From contig NC_135257.1 in assembly GCF_964204865.1 (NCBI RefSeq), positions 2,480,001-2,544,000 on the forward strand: a stretch of DNA of 64,000 bases. The letters run 5' to 3'. A program made the translations under genes and the position numbers. Below, piece by piece: positions 11,693 through 22,071 of the stretch; within the stretch, counting starts at the first letter, position 1; each line of letters begins with the position of its first letter. The notes under the pieces are model-generated. The model had not been told where the DNA came from and made no database searches. It saw only the letters and a program-made list of their open reading frames with translations. This stretch comes from Styela clava (taxonomy: Eukaryota; Chordata; Ascidiacea; Stolidobranchia; Styelidae).

Positions 11693-13210
11693 GAATGCTG
11701 AATTAATTGCATGCATACGTCATAATCATTTAAAGTGAAGCTTAACTAGAATCAAAACGATCATGTTGCATTTAACCATATAACAATCATGGTGATATTA
11801 ACATCCTCTAAAGAAGGTTGAAATACGGTACAAATTTGTTTTACAGCAAGCGCGTATTTAAACAAGCTCCTCCCACGAGTGTTGTTTTAGTGTCATATTT
11901 TGTTGTTAGTCATTCCACCACTTGAAACTATTAGGGAGTAGTTGCTATCCTCCAGTTACTTTTTCATAGATCAAAAAGAGAACAAGTTGTCATTTAATTT
12001 TTGTTAAACTTGTAGTGAATAATTTTGCTATTTTGTTGTTGTTCTGAACTTTTTCCCCTCTCTCTACTTTTAGTCACAAAAATTCACCATATTACAAGTT
12101 ATACATTCAGCTGGATGTCAGTCATTCAAACCTGAGCTGATCCATTTGAGTAGTGCTCTCTAGTTTTCACGTGTTGTGAATATTTCTAGTTTTATGCTGT
12201 TTGTGTCTTTGTTAAGGGTGCTTTGAAAACGAATCATTGGATAGATTTACATTTAATTATTGTGGGTTGCTTTAGTTACAAATTGCTATGGCTTTGTTAT
12301 CAGATATGCTAACAATGACACAACATAGAAAGTCCTGAAGAGCCGTTTAGTATGTTAAAGATCATTTGTATTGTACAACTATTAAAGTATGAAATATTGT
12401 GTTATCATTCTACATGCAAATAACATTTTTTTTTTAAATTAGTTACACCAATCAATATATTTTAGCTTTTTATCAGTTTTAGGGGAACTTCATAATATCA
12501 GTGTTAAGATTATCCTAATTTTTAAGTAATTTCTGAACCATCTTGCCCTTTTATTTCATTTGCCATATCGTAACTGCATTTGCGTAATAAAAAAAACAAC
12601 AAAATGGGATGCGTTTTATGTTACATAATTCCAGATGGTATTGAGAGCTTGATGCTTTCTTTAATGGGCCATTGGCTTCCTGCTATGCTACTGAGTAATC
12701 GTCATTGACATGGGGGTATGCATAAATAAATCATCTGGCAAGTTCTGACGTGCAGGAATTTTTTTAACCTACTTCCCCAAAGAAAATAAGTGTGGATTGT
12801 TTGTCACATGCTATATAGGCCACTTGTGATGGATGTATTTAAGATTAAGTATATTAAAGCTGCACATTTAAAAGAAATGGTACACACATGAAAAGATCGT
12901 TTGTTCCAAGCAATAAAATAAATGCAATGAAATTTATAACACCGTTGGCTAATATTTGACAATTCCTTAGTGAAGATGTGATTTCAATGAGTTGAGGTAT
13001 GACAATAGATAACACAAGCGATTCGGGGCTGACATGATAAAGAGAAATTAAATATAGCACATGTATTTAATATGGAAGTGTTTAATTTATAGAATCTATT
13101 GAATATATACAAAATTGATTGATTGCTCATTAATGATACGTAAAACAATTATTAGAAGTGAAAAATGAATTGCAACAACCCAATGTTTTGATAATAAAAT
13201 AACACAATAT
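11693..13210. other. convergent intergenic region between arrestin and acetyl-CoA synthetase genes
   Basis: This interval should hold the 3' UTRs of both genes. It is AT-rich with no protein-like frame. An AATAAA-like hexamer sits at 12723-12728 on the + strand, and TTTAAT at 13081-13086 gives ATTAAA on the - strand for the synthetase. Copy 2 of the dispersed repeat lies at 12905-13010. Neither poly(A) site is certain. Confidence 0.5.
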
Positions 13211-15277
13211 TTAGGTTTTTAAAATTTTTCTCGATGCAACAAGTTTTTTCACCACAGATGGATCAGCCAACGTACTGACATCACCAAGATTATCAGTGTC
13301 CTCCACTGCTATCTTTCTCAATATCCTGCGCATTATTTTCCCTGATCTTGTTTTAGGAAGTCCATCTGTGACGATAAAAATATCAGGTATTGCAAATGAA
13401 GATATTTTCTCCTTTATCATTTGTTTTAACTCCTTTTCCAAATCCTCAGCCGAAATATTTTGATTCTCTTTCAATGTCAAGAATGCGAATGGAGCCTCTC
13501 CTTTTATATCATGAGGGTAACCAACAACTGCAGATTCTGCAACTGCATGATGTTCATCAATAACATCTTCCACTTCAGCAGTTCCGAGTCTGTGTCCACT
13601 TACATTGATCACATCATCCATGCGACCAGTTATCTGATAATTACCATCAGCTGTTCGATTAGCACCATCTCCAGAAAAATATAACCCAGGATAAGGTTTA
13701 TAATAAGTTTCTATAAATCTGTTATGATCACCAAGAATGGTTCGAGCCATACCTGGCCATGGATATTTTATACAACAAGCACCAGAAACTGAATTCCCTT
13801 GAATCTCTGTCTTGGATTCATCAAGTAAAGCGGGCTGAATACCATAAAATGGTCGCATTGGCATAGCGGGTTCAATTGCATCATCCACCCCAGAAGGTCT
13901 GGGAGTTATCATAATCCCACCGGTCTCAGTTTGCCACCATGTATCCACAACAGTACACCTATTCTCTCCAACAACAGAGAGATACCACTCCCATGCCTCA
14001 TGATTTATTGGCTCACCCACACTTCCTAGAACTCGCAGAGAAGATCTATCATATTTCTTAACCCACGAGTCTCCGTGTTTCAAAAGCAAACGAATGGCAG
14101 TTGGCGCTCCATAAAATTGTGTTAGTTTAATTCTTTGAACCATGTCCCAATATCTTCCTGGATCTGGATATGTTGGAGTGCTTTCAAATAGAACTGTTGT
14201 AGTGCCATTACTCAGAGGGCCATAAACTACATAACTATGTCCCGTTATCCATCCAATGTCAGCAACACACCCAAAAATGTCGCCTTCTTGTATGTCAAAA
14301 ACAAATTTGCTTGTGACAGTAGCGTAAAGTAGATATCCTGCCTGGCTGTGAACAATTCCCTTAGGTTTTCCAGTACTCCCGGATGTGTATAATGTAAACA
14401 GCCAATCTTCACTATCCATAGACACTGGTTCGCACCATGAATTTTCATTAACAATTGCTTCATCAAAGTCAATGTCTTTTTCACTCATTGGTACATTAGC
14501 TCCAGTTCTCTTGCTGACAAGGACTGTTTGTACACTTGGGCATGTTTTGACTGCATCATCTACAGTCCTTTTCAATTCAATAACTTTCCCACCTCGTACA
14601 CCTTGGTCAGTGGTTATAACCATTTTCGAGCTTGAACTTTGAATTCTTTGTGCAAGTGCCTCTGCACTGAATCCAGCAAAAACAACATTGTGAACAGCAC
14701 CTATTCGTGCGCATGCTAGCATTGTTGCCACTGCAGTTGGTGAGACGGGCATGTAAATTGTTACACAATCTCCTTTCTTTATTCCTTGAGCCATCAAGCA
14801 ATTTGCAATCCTGCAAACCATGGATAGAAGTTCTTTGTATGAAACACTTTCAACTTCATTTGGCTGGTCTTTTTCCCAAATTAATGCCAACTTATCTGGT
14901 GTCTCATTTGCATGTCTGTCAACACAATTATAGCTGACATTGAGTTTACCGTCTGCGAACCACTTTATTTTTCCCTCATGCATATTACATTCTGAAACTC
15001 TTGTGAATGGTTGGTCCCAATGTAGTCGAGACTTGGCAAGTTCTCCCCAAAACATGTCTGAATGCGCAATACTGAATTTGTACAAATCTTCGTATGTATT
15101 TATGTTGGGGAAATTTGCAGCTTCAGGCATATCTGTTGATAAGAAACTCTTGTGCCTTTTACCAATTGGAGGAATGGCAAGTTTAGTATTCCACTTGCCG
15201 TTGATTCGACATCTCCCCAATATAACAGAAAAGAAAGAATGTTTTGATCTTGACCACATACTGCCATTAATCTCCAA
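13211..15277 (-). CDS. acetyl-CoA synthetase (acetate--CoA ligase), intronless, probably mitochondrial
   Basis: One uninterrupted frame of 688 residues covers the whole ACS/ANL-superfamily enzyme. These enzymes make acetyl-CoA from acetate, ATP and CoA through an acetyl-AMP intermediate. Visible motifs are the AMP-binding loop YTSGSTGKPKG (about residues 295-305), the WWQTETGG motif (about 445), the hinge region YFSGDG, ITGRMDDVINVSGHR, and the C-terminal lysine motif TRSGKIMRR (lysine about 647). The first 50 residues are rich in R, K, S and hydrophobics and low in acid (SRSKHSFFSVILGRCR), which suggests a mitochondrial transit peptide. The length matches animal ACSS1 (about 689). Met1 was chosen; Met7 is a credible alternative. 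It is odd that no intron interrupts the gene while all multi-domain neighbours are split. This could be a retrocopy or lineage-specific intron loss. The frame is intact, so it is probably functional. Confidence 0.93.
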   Translation of the reverse strand: MEINGSMWSRSKHSFFSVILGRCRINGKWNTKLAIPPIGKRHKSFLSTDMPEAANFPNINTYEDLYKFSIAHSDMFWGELAKSRLHWDQPFTRVSECNMHEGKIKWFADGKLNVSYNCVDRHANETPDKLALIWEKDQPNEVESVSYKELLSMVCRIANCLMAQGIKKGDCVTIYMPVSPTAVATMLACARIGAVHNVVFAGFSAEALAQRIQSSSSKMVITTDQGVRGGKVIELKRTVDDAVKTCPSVQTVLVSKRTGANVPMSEKDIDFDEAIVNENSWCEPVSMDSEDWLFTLYTSGSTGKPKGIVHSQAGYLLYATVTSKFVFDIQEGDIFGCVADIGWITGHSYVVYGPLSNGTTTVLFESTPTYPDPGRYWDMVQRIKLTQFYGAPTAIRLLLKHGDSWVKKYDRSSLRVLGSVGEPINHEAWEWYLSVVGENRCTVVDTWWQTETGGIMITPRPSGVDDAIEPAMPMRPFYGIQPALLDESKTEIQGNSVSGACCIKYPWPGMARTILGDHNRFIETYYKPYPGLYFSGDGANRTADGNYQITGRMDDVINVSGHRLGTAEVEDVIDEHHAVAESAVVGYPHDIKGEAPFAFLTLKENQNISAEDLEKELKQMIKEKISSFAIPDIFIVTDGLPKTRSGKIMRRILRKIAVEDTDNLGDVSTLADPSVVKKLVASRKILKT

Positions 15278-16080
15278 TGTACTGGATCGCTAATACAGTA
15301 ATATGAAACAAGGACGCGACCACTACGCATATAGCAGCAGTCAGCAAGCGCGTCTCTAATTTGCAGAGTCGATTGCGTCGATAGCATTGTGGAAAATTCC
15401 CCTAACCGCGCACCACATTCCGAAGAATTAGAAGGTTGGGACAGCTGGTACTGTGAAAACCAACACTTTTCGGTTCGCGTGCCAAAATCGGCTAAATTCA
15501 ATAACAAAATTATTCAGCTTCCCTATCGAAATTTGTGAAAACATACTACTGACATTTTTAAAGGTATATGTGAAGAGGAAGAGCCTTGAGGAAATGAGAA
15601 AATGAGTCTGGTTCTTACGTCATAACATATTTCTTTGTAGCCATTTGTCATAAAAGAACTGAAGAGTTCAATTATATTAAATAACGAACTGTTAACATAC
15701 GAAAGCAAACACCAATTTCCATCGGATGATACTTTTTAAAGGGGAAAGTTCTTGTTTCTGAGGCTTCGTTCGCGTTCCAGATAGCCGTGCTTGTGTGAGT
15801 TTGGCACGCGTATCAATGGTTGCCCACTCCTGGTCTATATAATTTACTACCAACATCCCAGAATTGACATCTGGCGTCATGTGTCCCGGGCTGGGCTAAG
15901 GATGTATGGATGTTGTTTGTATATTAAACCACTTATCACCTTTTCCGCAATGCCCAATCTAGCAATCAGTGTAGTTTTTCATGGCTTGGTTTTTCTTAAA
16001 GCTTTCATGGCTTCATGAGTATGACTATCGTCGCAAATTTATTACATTCCACTCCCCACATTATCTTTGCATGAGGTTGT
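15278..16080. other. upstream region of acetyl-CoA synthetase, no recognised gene
   Basis: This presumably holds the promoter and 5' UTR of the synthetase. Several short open frames occur on both strands without motifs. No TATA box at a convincing distance could be assigned. Confidence 0.4.
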
Positions 16081-16119
16081 AGGTATTGGTCATTATCAAC
16101 GTAATTGTTGAAAGAGAGT

Positions 16120-16342
16120 ACAACAGCCCGAAAGTTTATTACTATCGTGTATTTTGTTTTTTAAATTGGGCCCAAGCCTCATTTAATTGGGCTTGTGTTT
16201 TTGTGTGCGTGCTGGTGGGCAGGCACATGAGATACTTCATGTTTTAAACTTTTTTGTAGGTTTTGCTTGCCCTCCAGAATTCTCCATTTTAAATTTAGGT
16301 TTGTTATGGAGTTTTCGAAATAAACTATCTATCTATCTATCT
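16120..16342 (+). mobile_element. probable 3' tail of a LINE-like element ending in (ATCT)n
   Basis: The sequence ends with AATAAACTATCTATCTATCT and a short ATCT microsatellite at about 16319-16341. A unique-looking 3' UTR that stops in a tetranucleotide repeat is typical of L2/CR1-like non-LTR retrotransposon tails. No reverse transcriptase frame was found upstream, so it would be 5'-truncated. The superfamily call is tentative. Confidence 0.4.
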
Positions 16343-17930
16343 TCTAGTTTAATCCAAGTTTAGTGTCAGGTGTTGTCAATTACCCAGTGAGTTGAAGTCG
16401 AGTCATAACAACTTGAAACAAGGTTTTCAACGTCACTGAAGAATGCTGCTGGAAATTATCACTCATCGGATAAGGTGATTGGTCATAACGATTTCAATAT
16501 TAGGACTACTATATTTTTGGTGTTTTTCACGTAATCCAGATCATCAAAATATAGACTACTAGTACTGTTATGGTTTTACTGGTCGTAGTTCTGATCTGAC
16601 CATCAAAACAAGAGAGCAATGCTCAAATATATGGACATGCAGAACAATTCCCCAAAAGTCATATGCGGTGACTCACCAATACATGTATCGGGGTACTGTG
16701 ACGGTACAGGGACTGTCATAGTTATTTTATGCAATATGCAGGGAAATGAGATACTTTGGAGTGATACCACGGGGAACGGAACACATGTTTGCTTCTGAGA
16801 TACAAAGGTGCAACACCTTGCTTGTCGAATTTTTGTGGCGATCTTCACTATCATGGGCATTGTATTAGATGTTCCTGGGGACGGATATAACAGAATCAGA
16901 ATACTCTTCATAATCACATGCGTACTAATTGCCTCAACAATGATTTTGATAACAGGCTAAATGAGCATTCGAACGATCTGATATATCCGAGTCACTACTG
17001 TAAGATAACACCAAGTACGGCGCTATCCGCATATTTACCATTCCATTTCTCAAATCTTAGCAAAGCAAGGATTCCGTTACGAACCACCGTCGTTCGATGG
17101 CACGTGATCAAAAGAACATAAGGTGGAGGGCCAGCATATGCGTCCGCAGAACGTTCGATGACTTCATAGCAAACAAAAACAAATCTCACAGAGCTAACAT
17201 TGCATTGCTAGCAATTTTGTTTTGTGATTTGGCACATACCCCTGTGTTATTTTACCATCCTCATCTAGTTATTTGGGCTGGGACGTATTTTTTGTTCGCA
17301 TGTAGGTGACTCTCCAACGAGATAGCCTACGTTTCAGAACTTCGTAGACGGAAATGCGGGTAGTGATTCGGAGAAAGCTGCGCCAGTAGGTGACTAAATG
17401 TGTTTGCTATGCTTGTTTTTATTAAATATCTCAAATTGAACCAATGGATGACAATGAGCCAAATCATAATATCACTTGTAGCCCATCACAAATAGAGCTG
17501 CTATCTACGAATAATTGTAGTGCACCTGTTTAGAAACTCTGGTTTATTTGAGTAATGATGAAATTCCCCATTTCAAACATCCCGTTTGTTCGATCAATCA
17601 AGAGACCGTACCCTTATGTGGTTTATTTTATTTTCACATAAGTGTAGCTATTATCCATTAAAAATAATCACAACCAACAGTAAATAAAAAAACTTTTACG
17701 AACAATTTTAGATTTTTTAACTGGTATATATAGACGATATATATATACATCGGCCGTTTACTGCCGATATGATATATCGGCAAATACACAACATCGAGCC
17801 GATATAACGGTTGAGCTCTAATCCTGGAGGAGTGTGACAGTAAAGATTCAAGCTTCCAGTCTCAACGTGAATCAAAGTACCAAAGGATACAAGTCACAAC
17901 TGTAGTTTGAAATTTTACCGCTACCTAGTA
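16343..17930. other. intergenic, no gene seen; hAT-like end near 17740-17820
   Basis: No protein-like frame was found. Positions 17740-17820 carry repeated GCCGATAT words and end in GTTGAGCTCTA. Read from the other strand this is TAGAGCTCAAC, the look of a hAT transposon terminus. A possible partner TAGAGCTG starts at 17493, but the flanking 8-mers match poorly, so element limits are not set. Confidence 0.35.
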
Positions 17931-17938
17931 GTCTACCT

Positions 17939-18711
17939 CAGAGTGGTTCATGGTTGCTAGGTTGAAGGACCGCAAAAACTTTTGAGGAGGTCTCGCGGGC
18001 CGCAAGTCGGAGAAAACCCAAAAGTGATCGAAATATCGCGAGTTTACGTACTTTTAATTTAATAAACAACGAGAGTTTACCGTTCCAATCAGACAATTAT
18101 TATGTTGCATGGGTGGCGTTCTTTTAAAGAAGATATATAAAGCCTTCAGTTATTTAAAAATAATTCCCTAAAATTAACGTTGTATTTTCCGCATCTCGCG
18201 TTTGATGTCGCTTCAAATTAAAATCTTTCGTAACAGATATTACTTGAAATCAAACCAGACCCTGTTTGATGGGCAAGGAAATACGTTTCCGCCGTGTTTT
18301 CCTTATGCCACTTTTTTTGTGACAATCATTTTATTACGACTTGTTATATTTGAGTAATTTCAAACTTGCAGGGTGAGCAAGCTTAGTGACATAACCCCAA
18401 GTCCGTCTAAGTTGGTATTTCGGGACCTTGCTGAAAAAAAAAGTTAAGGATTGCGGATTGCGAGGCGTTAAGTCGGCTCTGCGTTTCGTCACTACTGTCA
18501 CATGGCCCACGCTTGAAAACAGGAGGAGTGTTTTTACTAAAATAAAGGCACAAAGCGTTAGAAAAAAGGGTTTGAATTTTGGGATTCCAAACCCAGTTGG
18601 AATATCTAAGAAAAAACTCAGAAACGCTCTGCTATTAAATACAAACATACGCTAAAATCGTTCTGTGGGCCGCACAGAATGTATCAGCATGACAGGGTTT
18701 GGACCACCCTG
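17939..18711. mobile_element. non-autonomous hAT element with 8-bp target duplication
   Basis: The left end reads CAGAGTGGTTCATGG and the right end, read inward, CAGGGTGGTCCAAACC. The flanks are GTCTACCT (17931-17938) and ATCTACCT (18712-18719), an 8-bp duplication with one mismatch, as expected of hAT transposons. The inner ends contain GCGGGCCGCAAG and GTGGGCCGCAC, also typical of hAT. The short frames inside are not recognisable as transposase. Confidence 0.8.
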
Positions 18712-18719
18712 ATCTACCT

Positions 18720-19660
18720 TATCAAAAAACTCCCGACTTCGCTGACCCCTAGATCGTTAAAATGCGATCGTGGAACCACCACATTGTGCAAATAGTTCAT
18801 TGGTCCAATTGTTGAGAAGAAAAGAATTTTTTTTAAAACAAAAATGCAGCAACAAAGAGAATACTAGAAAGAAAAAACAACAACAATTTTACAAAACGAC
18901 TCATAGGCCCATTTCGTGTCCAATAAATAAGTTTCAGTGTTTATTTTTGAAGACAAAAAAAAATAATCGAACATTTTGAAGTTTGAGTTGTCTGATGAAC
19001 TCGTAATATTTCAAATAAACACCGATAAACTATATAAAATTCTTCTATAAAAATTTCTGCGGTGCCCCTCTTTGCTGGTGCCCGTGCTTATATTGTTTAA
19101 TGGTTAATCCGTCGCTGATTGGACCAAAACACTGTGATGATGTTTTGTGACTTATGCATGTATTTTTGACCAAAGTTGCAGATTAGTCAACAGACTATAC
19201 CGCACCATCTTCATAATCACCTTCAATATTCATTGTAAGTGATTTCAAAGAAAACCGTGTATATGGAAAAACAAAAGGCTGTAAATCAATTCCAAAAAGC
19301 TTCTAAATAAACGCAAACCAGAAAAAAAAAACGACAAAAAGAAAAATAAGTGCACGTCCTTGTATATCTTGCGAGAAAGTTTATTGTGAAGCTTTAAGAC
19401 ATCTCTGTATAATTCATAAAGATGAACCGACAGTAAGCATAATTTTGTCTCTCCTCAACAACTTAATCTAGTGGGCATATCCACATTCGTATACATACTT
19501 TTCATGCATTTTTACTATTTAATTATAAATTCAAAATAACGAACATGTTTTCGTGTTCCGAGTTGGTGCAAATATTTTATATAAATTGTGCAAAGATTAT
19601 AAATTGATATTGGGGTTCAATAATTTCATGTTGATCGCCTGTATAGTTGACTGTATAATC
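18720..19660. other. intergenic, no recognised feature
   Basis: AT-rich sequence with A-runs and one short open frame of low complexity (18770-18979). No splice-linked coding sequence or repeat end was recognised. Confidence 0.5.
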
Positions 19661-19669
19661 ACTATACTT

Positions 19670-20595
19670 AAGCGCCCTGATAGGTAGACATTTGAGTTAT
19701 AATTGGTGTAATGTTTCTCATATCAATTGACATGGCAAAATTTTGTTTCGCATTTATAGGACCCACTGAAATCGTCACTTAATTGAGCATTTGAAATGTT
19801 ATCGATATTTTTTCAGAATTTCGTGTTTTAATTACATATCTTCGGAAATGGTCGGATGGTTGAAATTTTTTTACTATTGCCATTCCAAAGTATCATTTTG
19901 CATTTACATGACAGTCATCGGATAGGTGAACATTTGAGATAAATGTTGAGCAATTTTCCATAACATCAAAATATGATTAGCATTTCAAAATTTCGTATTT
20001 TAATTATATTTTACACACTTAAATGGTCGAATAAGTTAACATTTGAGATATATTTTGTGTAAGATTTCTCAATATGATTTCAGAATTTTGTTTCAATAGT
20101 TGTATGCCACACTTAGATGGTCGGATAGGTGGACATTTGAGATATACTTTGTATAATGTATCTCGATATGATTTCAGAGTTTTATTTTAAATTTTTTGTT
20201 TGCCATACTTGAATAGCCGGATAGGTGGACATTTGAAATATATATTTTGTGTAATGTTTCTCAATATGATTTCAGAATTTTCATTTCAATTCTTGTATGC
20301 CACACTTAGATGGTCGGATAGGTGGACATTTGAGATAGACTTTCTATAATGTTTCTCAATATGATTTCAGAGTTTTTAATTTGATTGTTTTATGCCACAC
20401 TTACGTGGTCGGAAAGGTGGACATTTGAGATATACTTTGTGTAATGTTTCTCAATATGATTTCAGAGTTTTCATTTTGATTGTTTTATGCCACACTTACG
20501 TGGTCGGAAAGGTGGACATTTGAGATATACTTGGTATAATGTTTCTCAATATGATTTCAGAGTTTTCATTTTGATTGTTTTATGCCACACTTAGG
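19670..20595 (+). repeat. minisatellite, about 95-105 bp unit, graded divergence
   Basis: The phrase GGTCGGA(T/A)AGGTGGACATTT recurs at about 20119, 20216, 20312, 20407 and 20502, each followed by GAGATATACTTTG, then AATGTTTCTC, ATATGATTTCAGAGTTTT and TATGCCACACTTA. More diverged units occur leftward near 20025, 19918, 19848 and 19678. The last two full units, near 20407 and 20502, are almost identical (95-bp spacing), while the leftmost are barely recognisable. This suggests growth from the right-hand side. Confidence 0.88.
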
Positions 20596-20711
20596 TAAAT
20601 ACCCAGTGACTTTTTATATATTCCTCGCGATTTTGACCATATACAATAATGTACCCCATTTGAGCGAATGGGCTAAAAAAAGCTCCGAATTGGTCGACAG
20701 CGAATCGACTA

Positions 20712-21059
20712 CCCTGTTTCCCCGAAAATAAGACCCAGCATGAATATTCTAAATAATTTTAATATGAGCCCTCCCCTTAAAATAAGACCTAGTCGATAAC
20801 CAATTTTTTTTTGACCTGGGCGATAGCAAGAAATCTTTCCTACTCGTTTTAAAGGAATTAATAATCTATGTTAAGCAGTTATTTTAAATAAAAACGAGTT
20901 ATTTATAAGTAAATGGATATCGTTTTCCATATTTTGTATATTTGAAAACCTCGTAATTCTCGAGATGAAAATTAAAGACATCCCATGAAAATAAGCCCTA
21001 GTGGTATTTTTCGAGAGAAAATTGAAATAAGACACTGTCATATTTTCGGGGAAACACGG
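20712..21059. mobile_element. 348-bp TA-flanked MITE (mariner/pogo type, GTTTCCCCGAAAATA ends)
   Basis: The left end reads CCCTGTTTCCCCGAAAATAA and the right end, read inward, CCGTGTTTCCCCGAAAATAT. TA flanks both (20710-20711 and 21060-21061). Internal AATAAGACCTAG-type words repeat several times. There is no transposase, so it is non-autonomous. Sequence and TA duplication point to the Tc1/mariner/pogo superfamily. Confidence 0.8.
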
Positions 21060-22071
21060 TATATCTTGAACGGATGTTATTACTTGTGTGAAGTTTTGTC
21101 AGTGCGTAGCTCACTATATGCTACAGAAAACGAGGCCCAATTGCAGCCAAAACTAGCATGTAACCGCAATGCACCTAATAAATGCATCTCGTATATATAT
21201 AAATGAAAAATACGTTAATGGCTCAGGAGGGTTTTCGAATAAAGAGTCACAATATACCAATGTTAAATATTTTCGTCGAACAATAGCATGACATATGAGT
21301 GAATACCTAGAAAAGTTAATGAGTTTTACTCGTTATAGTAATCAAGTATTTATGACCAGAACATACTAGGAATTATGGAACCACAGTTCTTTTTACTAGT
21401 TGTTACTTTTCCGTTCTTTACATTTTATACTTCACTAACACACGTAGCTTCGATCAATGGAATGCTATTTTTTAAATACAATACACTCGTGCGTGAGATT
21501 GCCGTTTATAGAAGGAGCTTGTCAAGTTGTCATTAAGATTGTTGGGAAATATTTTCAACTAACAGGTTGAGTGGAAATAGTTTACTTTGCATTTGTTTTT
21601 CGCTTTTTCAAGCTTTCAATTATTTTATTGGTTTTCAAAACACAAAAGTCTTGAAAGTTCAAATGATTTGGTATTAATATTTACACCTTAGATTTAGAAT
21701 ATCAGTATACTTGTTCTGCTTATTAATCTGTTTGGGAGATTATTCAAAGCTACGTCACGGAAGCAGGTCAAACACTAATTTCTGTTCTGATGAATATACA
21801 CAATCGTTTAATCCATTAATCGCTAGATTTGTCTCACTTAATTGTTCGTAAAAAATAGGTCGCTTCAAAATAAGGTCGGCAAATACTCTTCCAGTAGAGT
21901 AGACTATAAAAATGAATTAACTGTGTTCTTTCCCAGATTAAACCTATCAGCCTAGTCGTGTTGACATTGATAACGAATGTTCGATTTAGTATCAATGCTC
22001 AACTTACCCATTTTGGATGAAACAAAATTTTTTTAACTAAATTTATTTTATAGCTTCATTATCTAAGAGTC
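21060..22071. other. upstream region of the first lipocalin gene
   Basis: AT-rich, no recognised coding sequence. It probably contains the promoter and 5' UTR of the gene starting at 22072. No convincing TATA element or transcription start could be assigned. Confidence 0.45.

Noticed and set aside
14940-15293. 117-codon + strand frame opposite the acetyl-CoA synthetase N-terminus
   Set aside because: It is a shadow of a well-conserved coding sequence on the other strand.
17493-17820. Possible complete hAT element from TAGAGCTG to GAGCTCTA
   Set aside because: Flanking 8-mers ATCACAAA and ATCCTGGA do not match well enough to set borders. Only the right end was noted.
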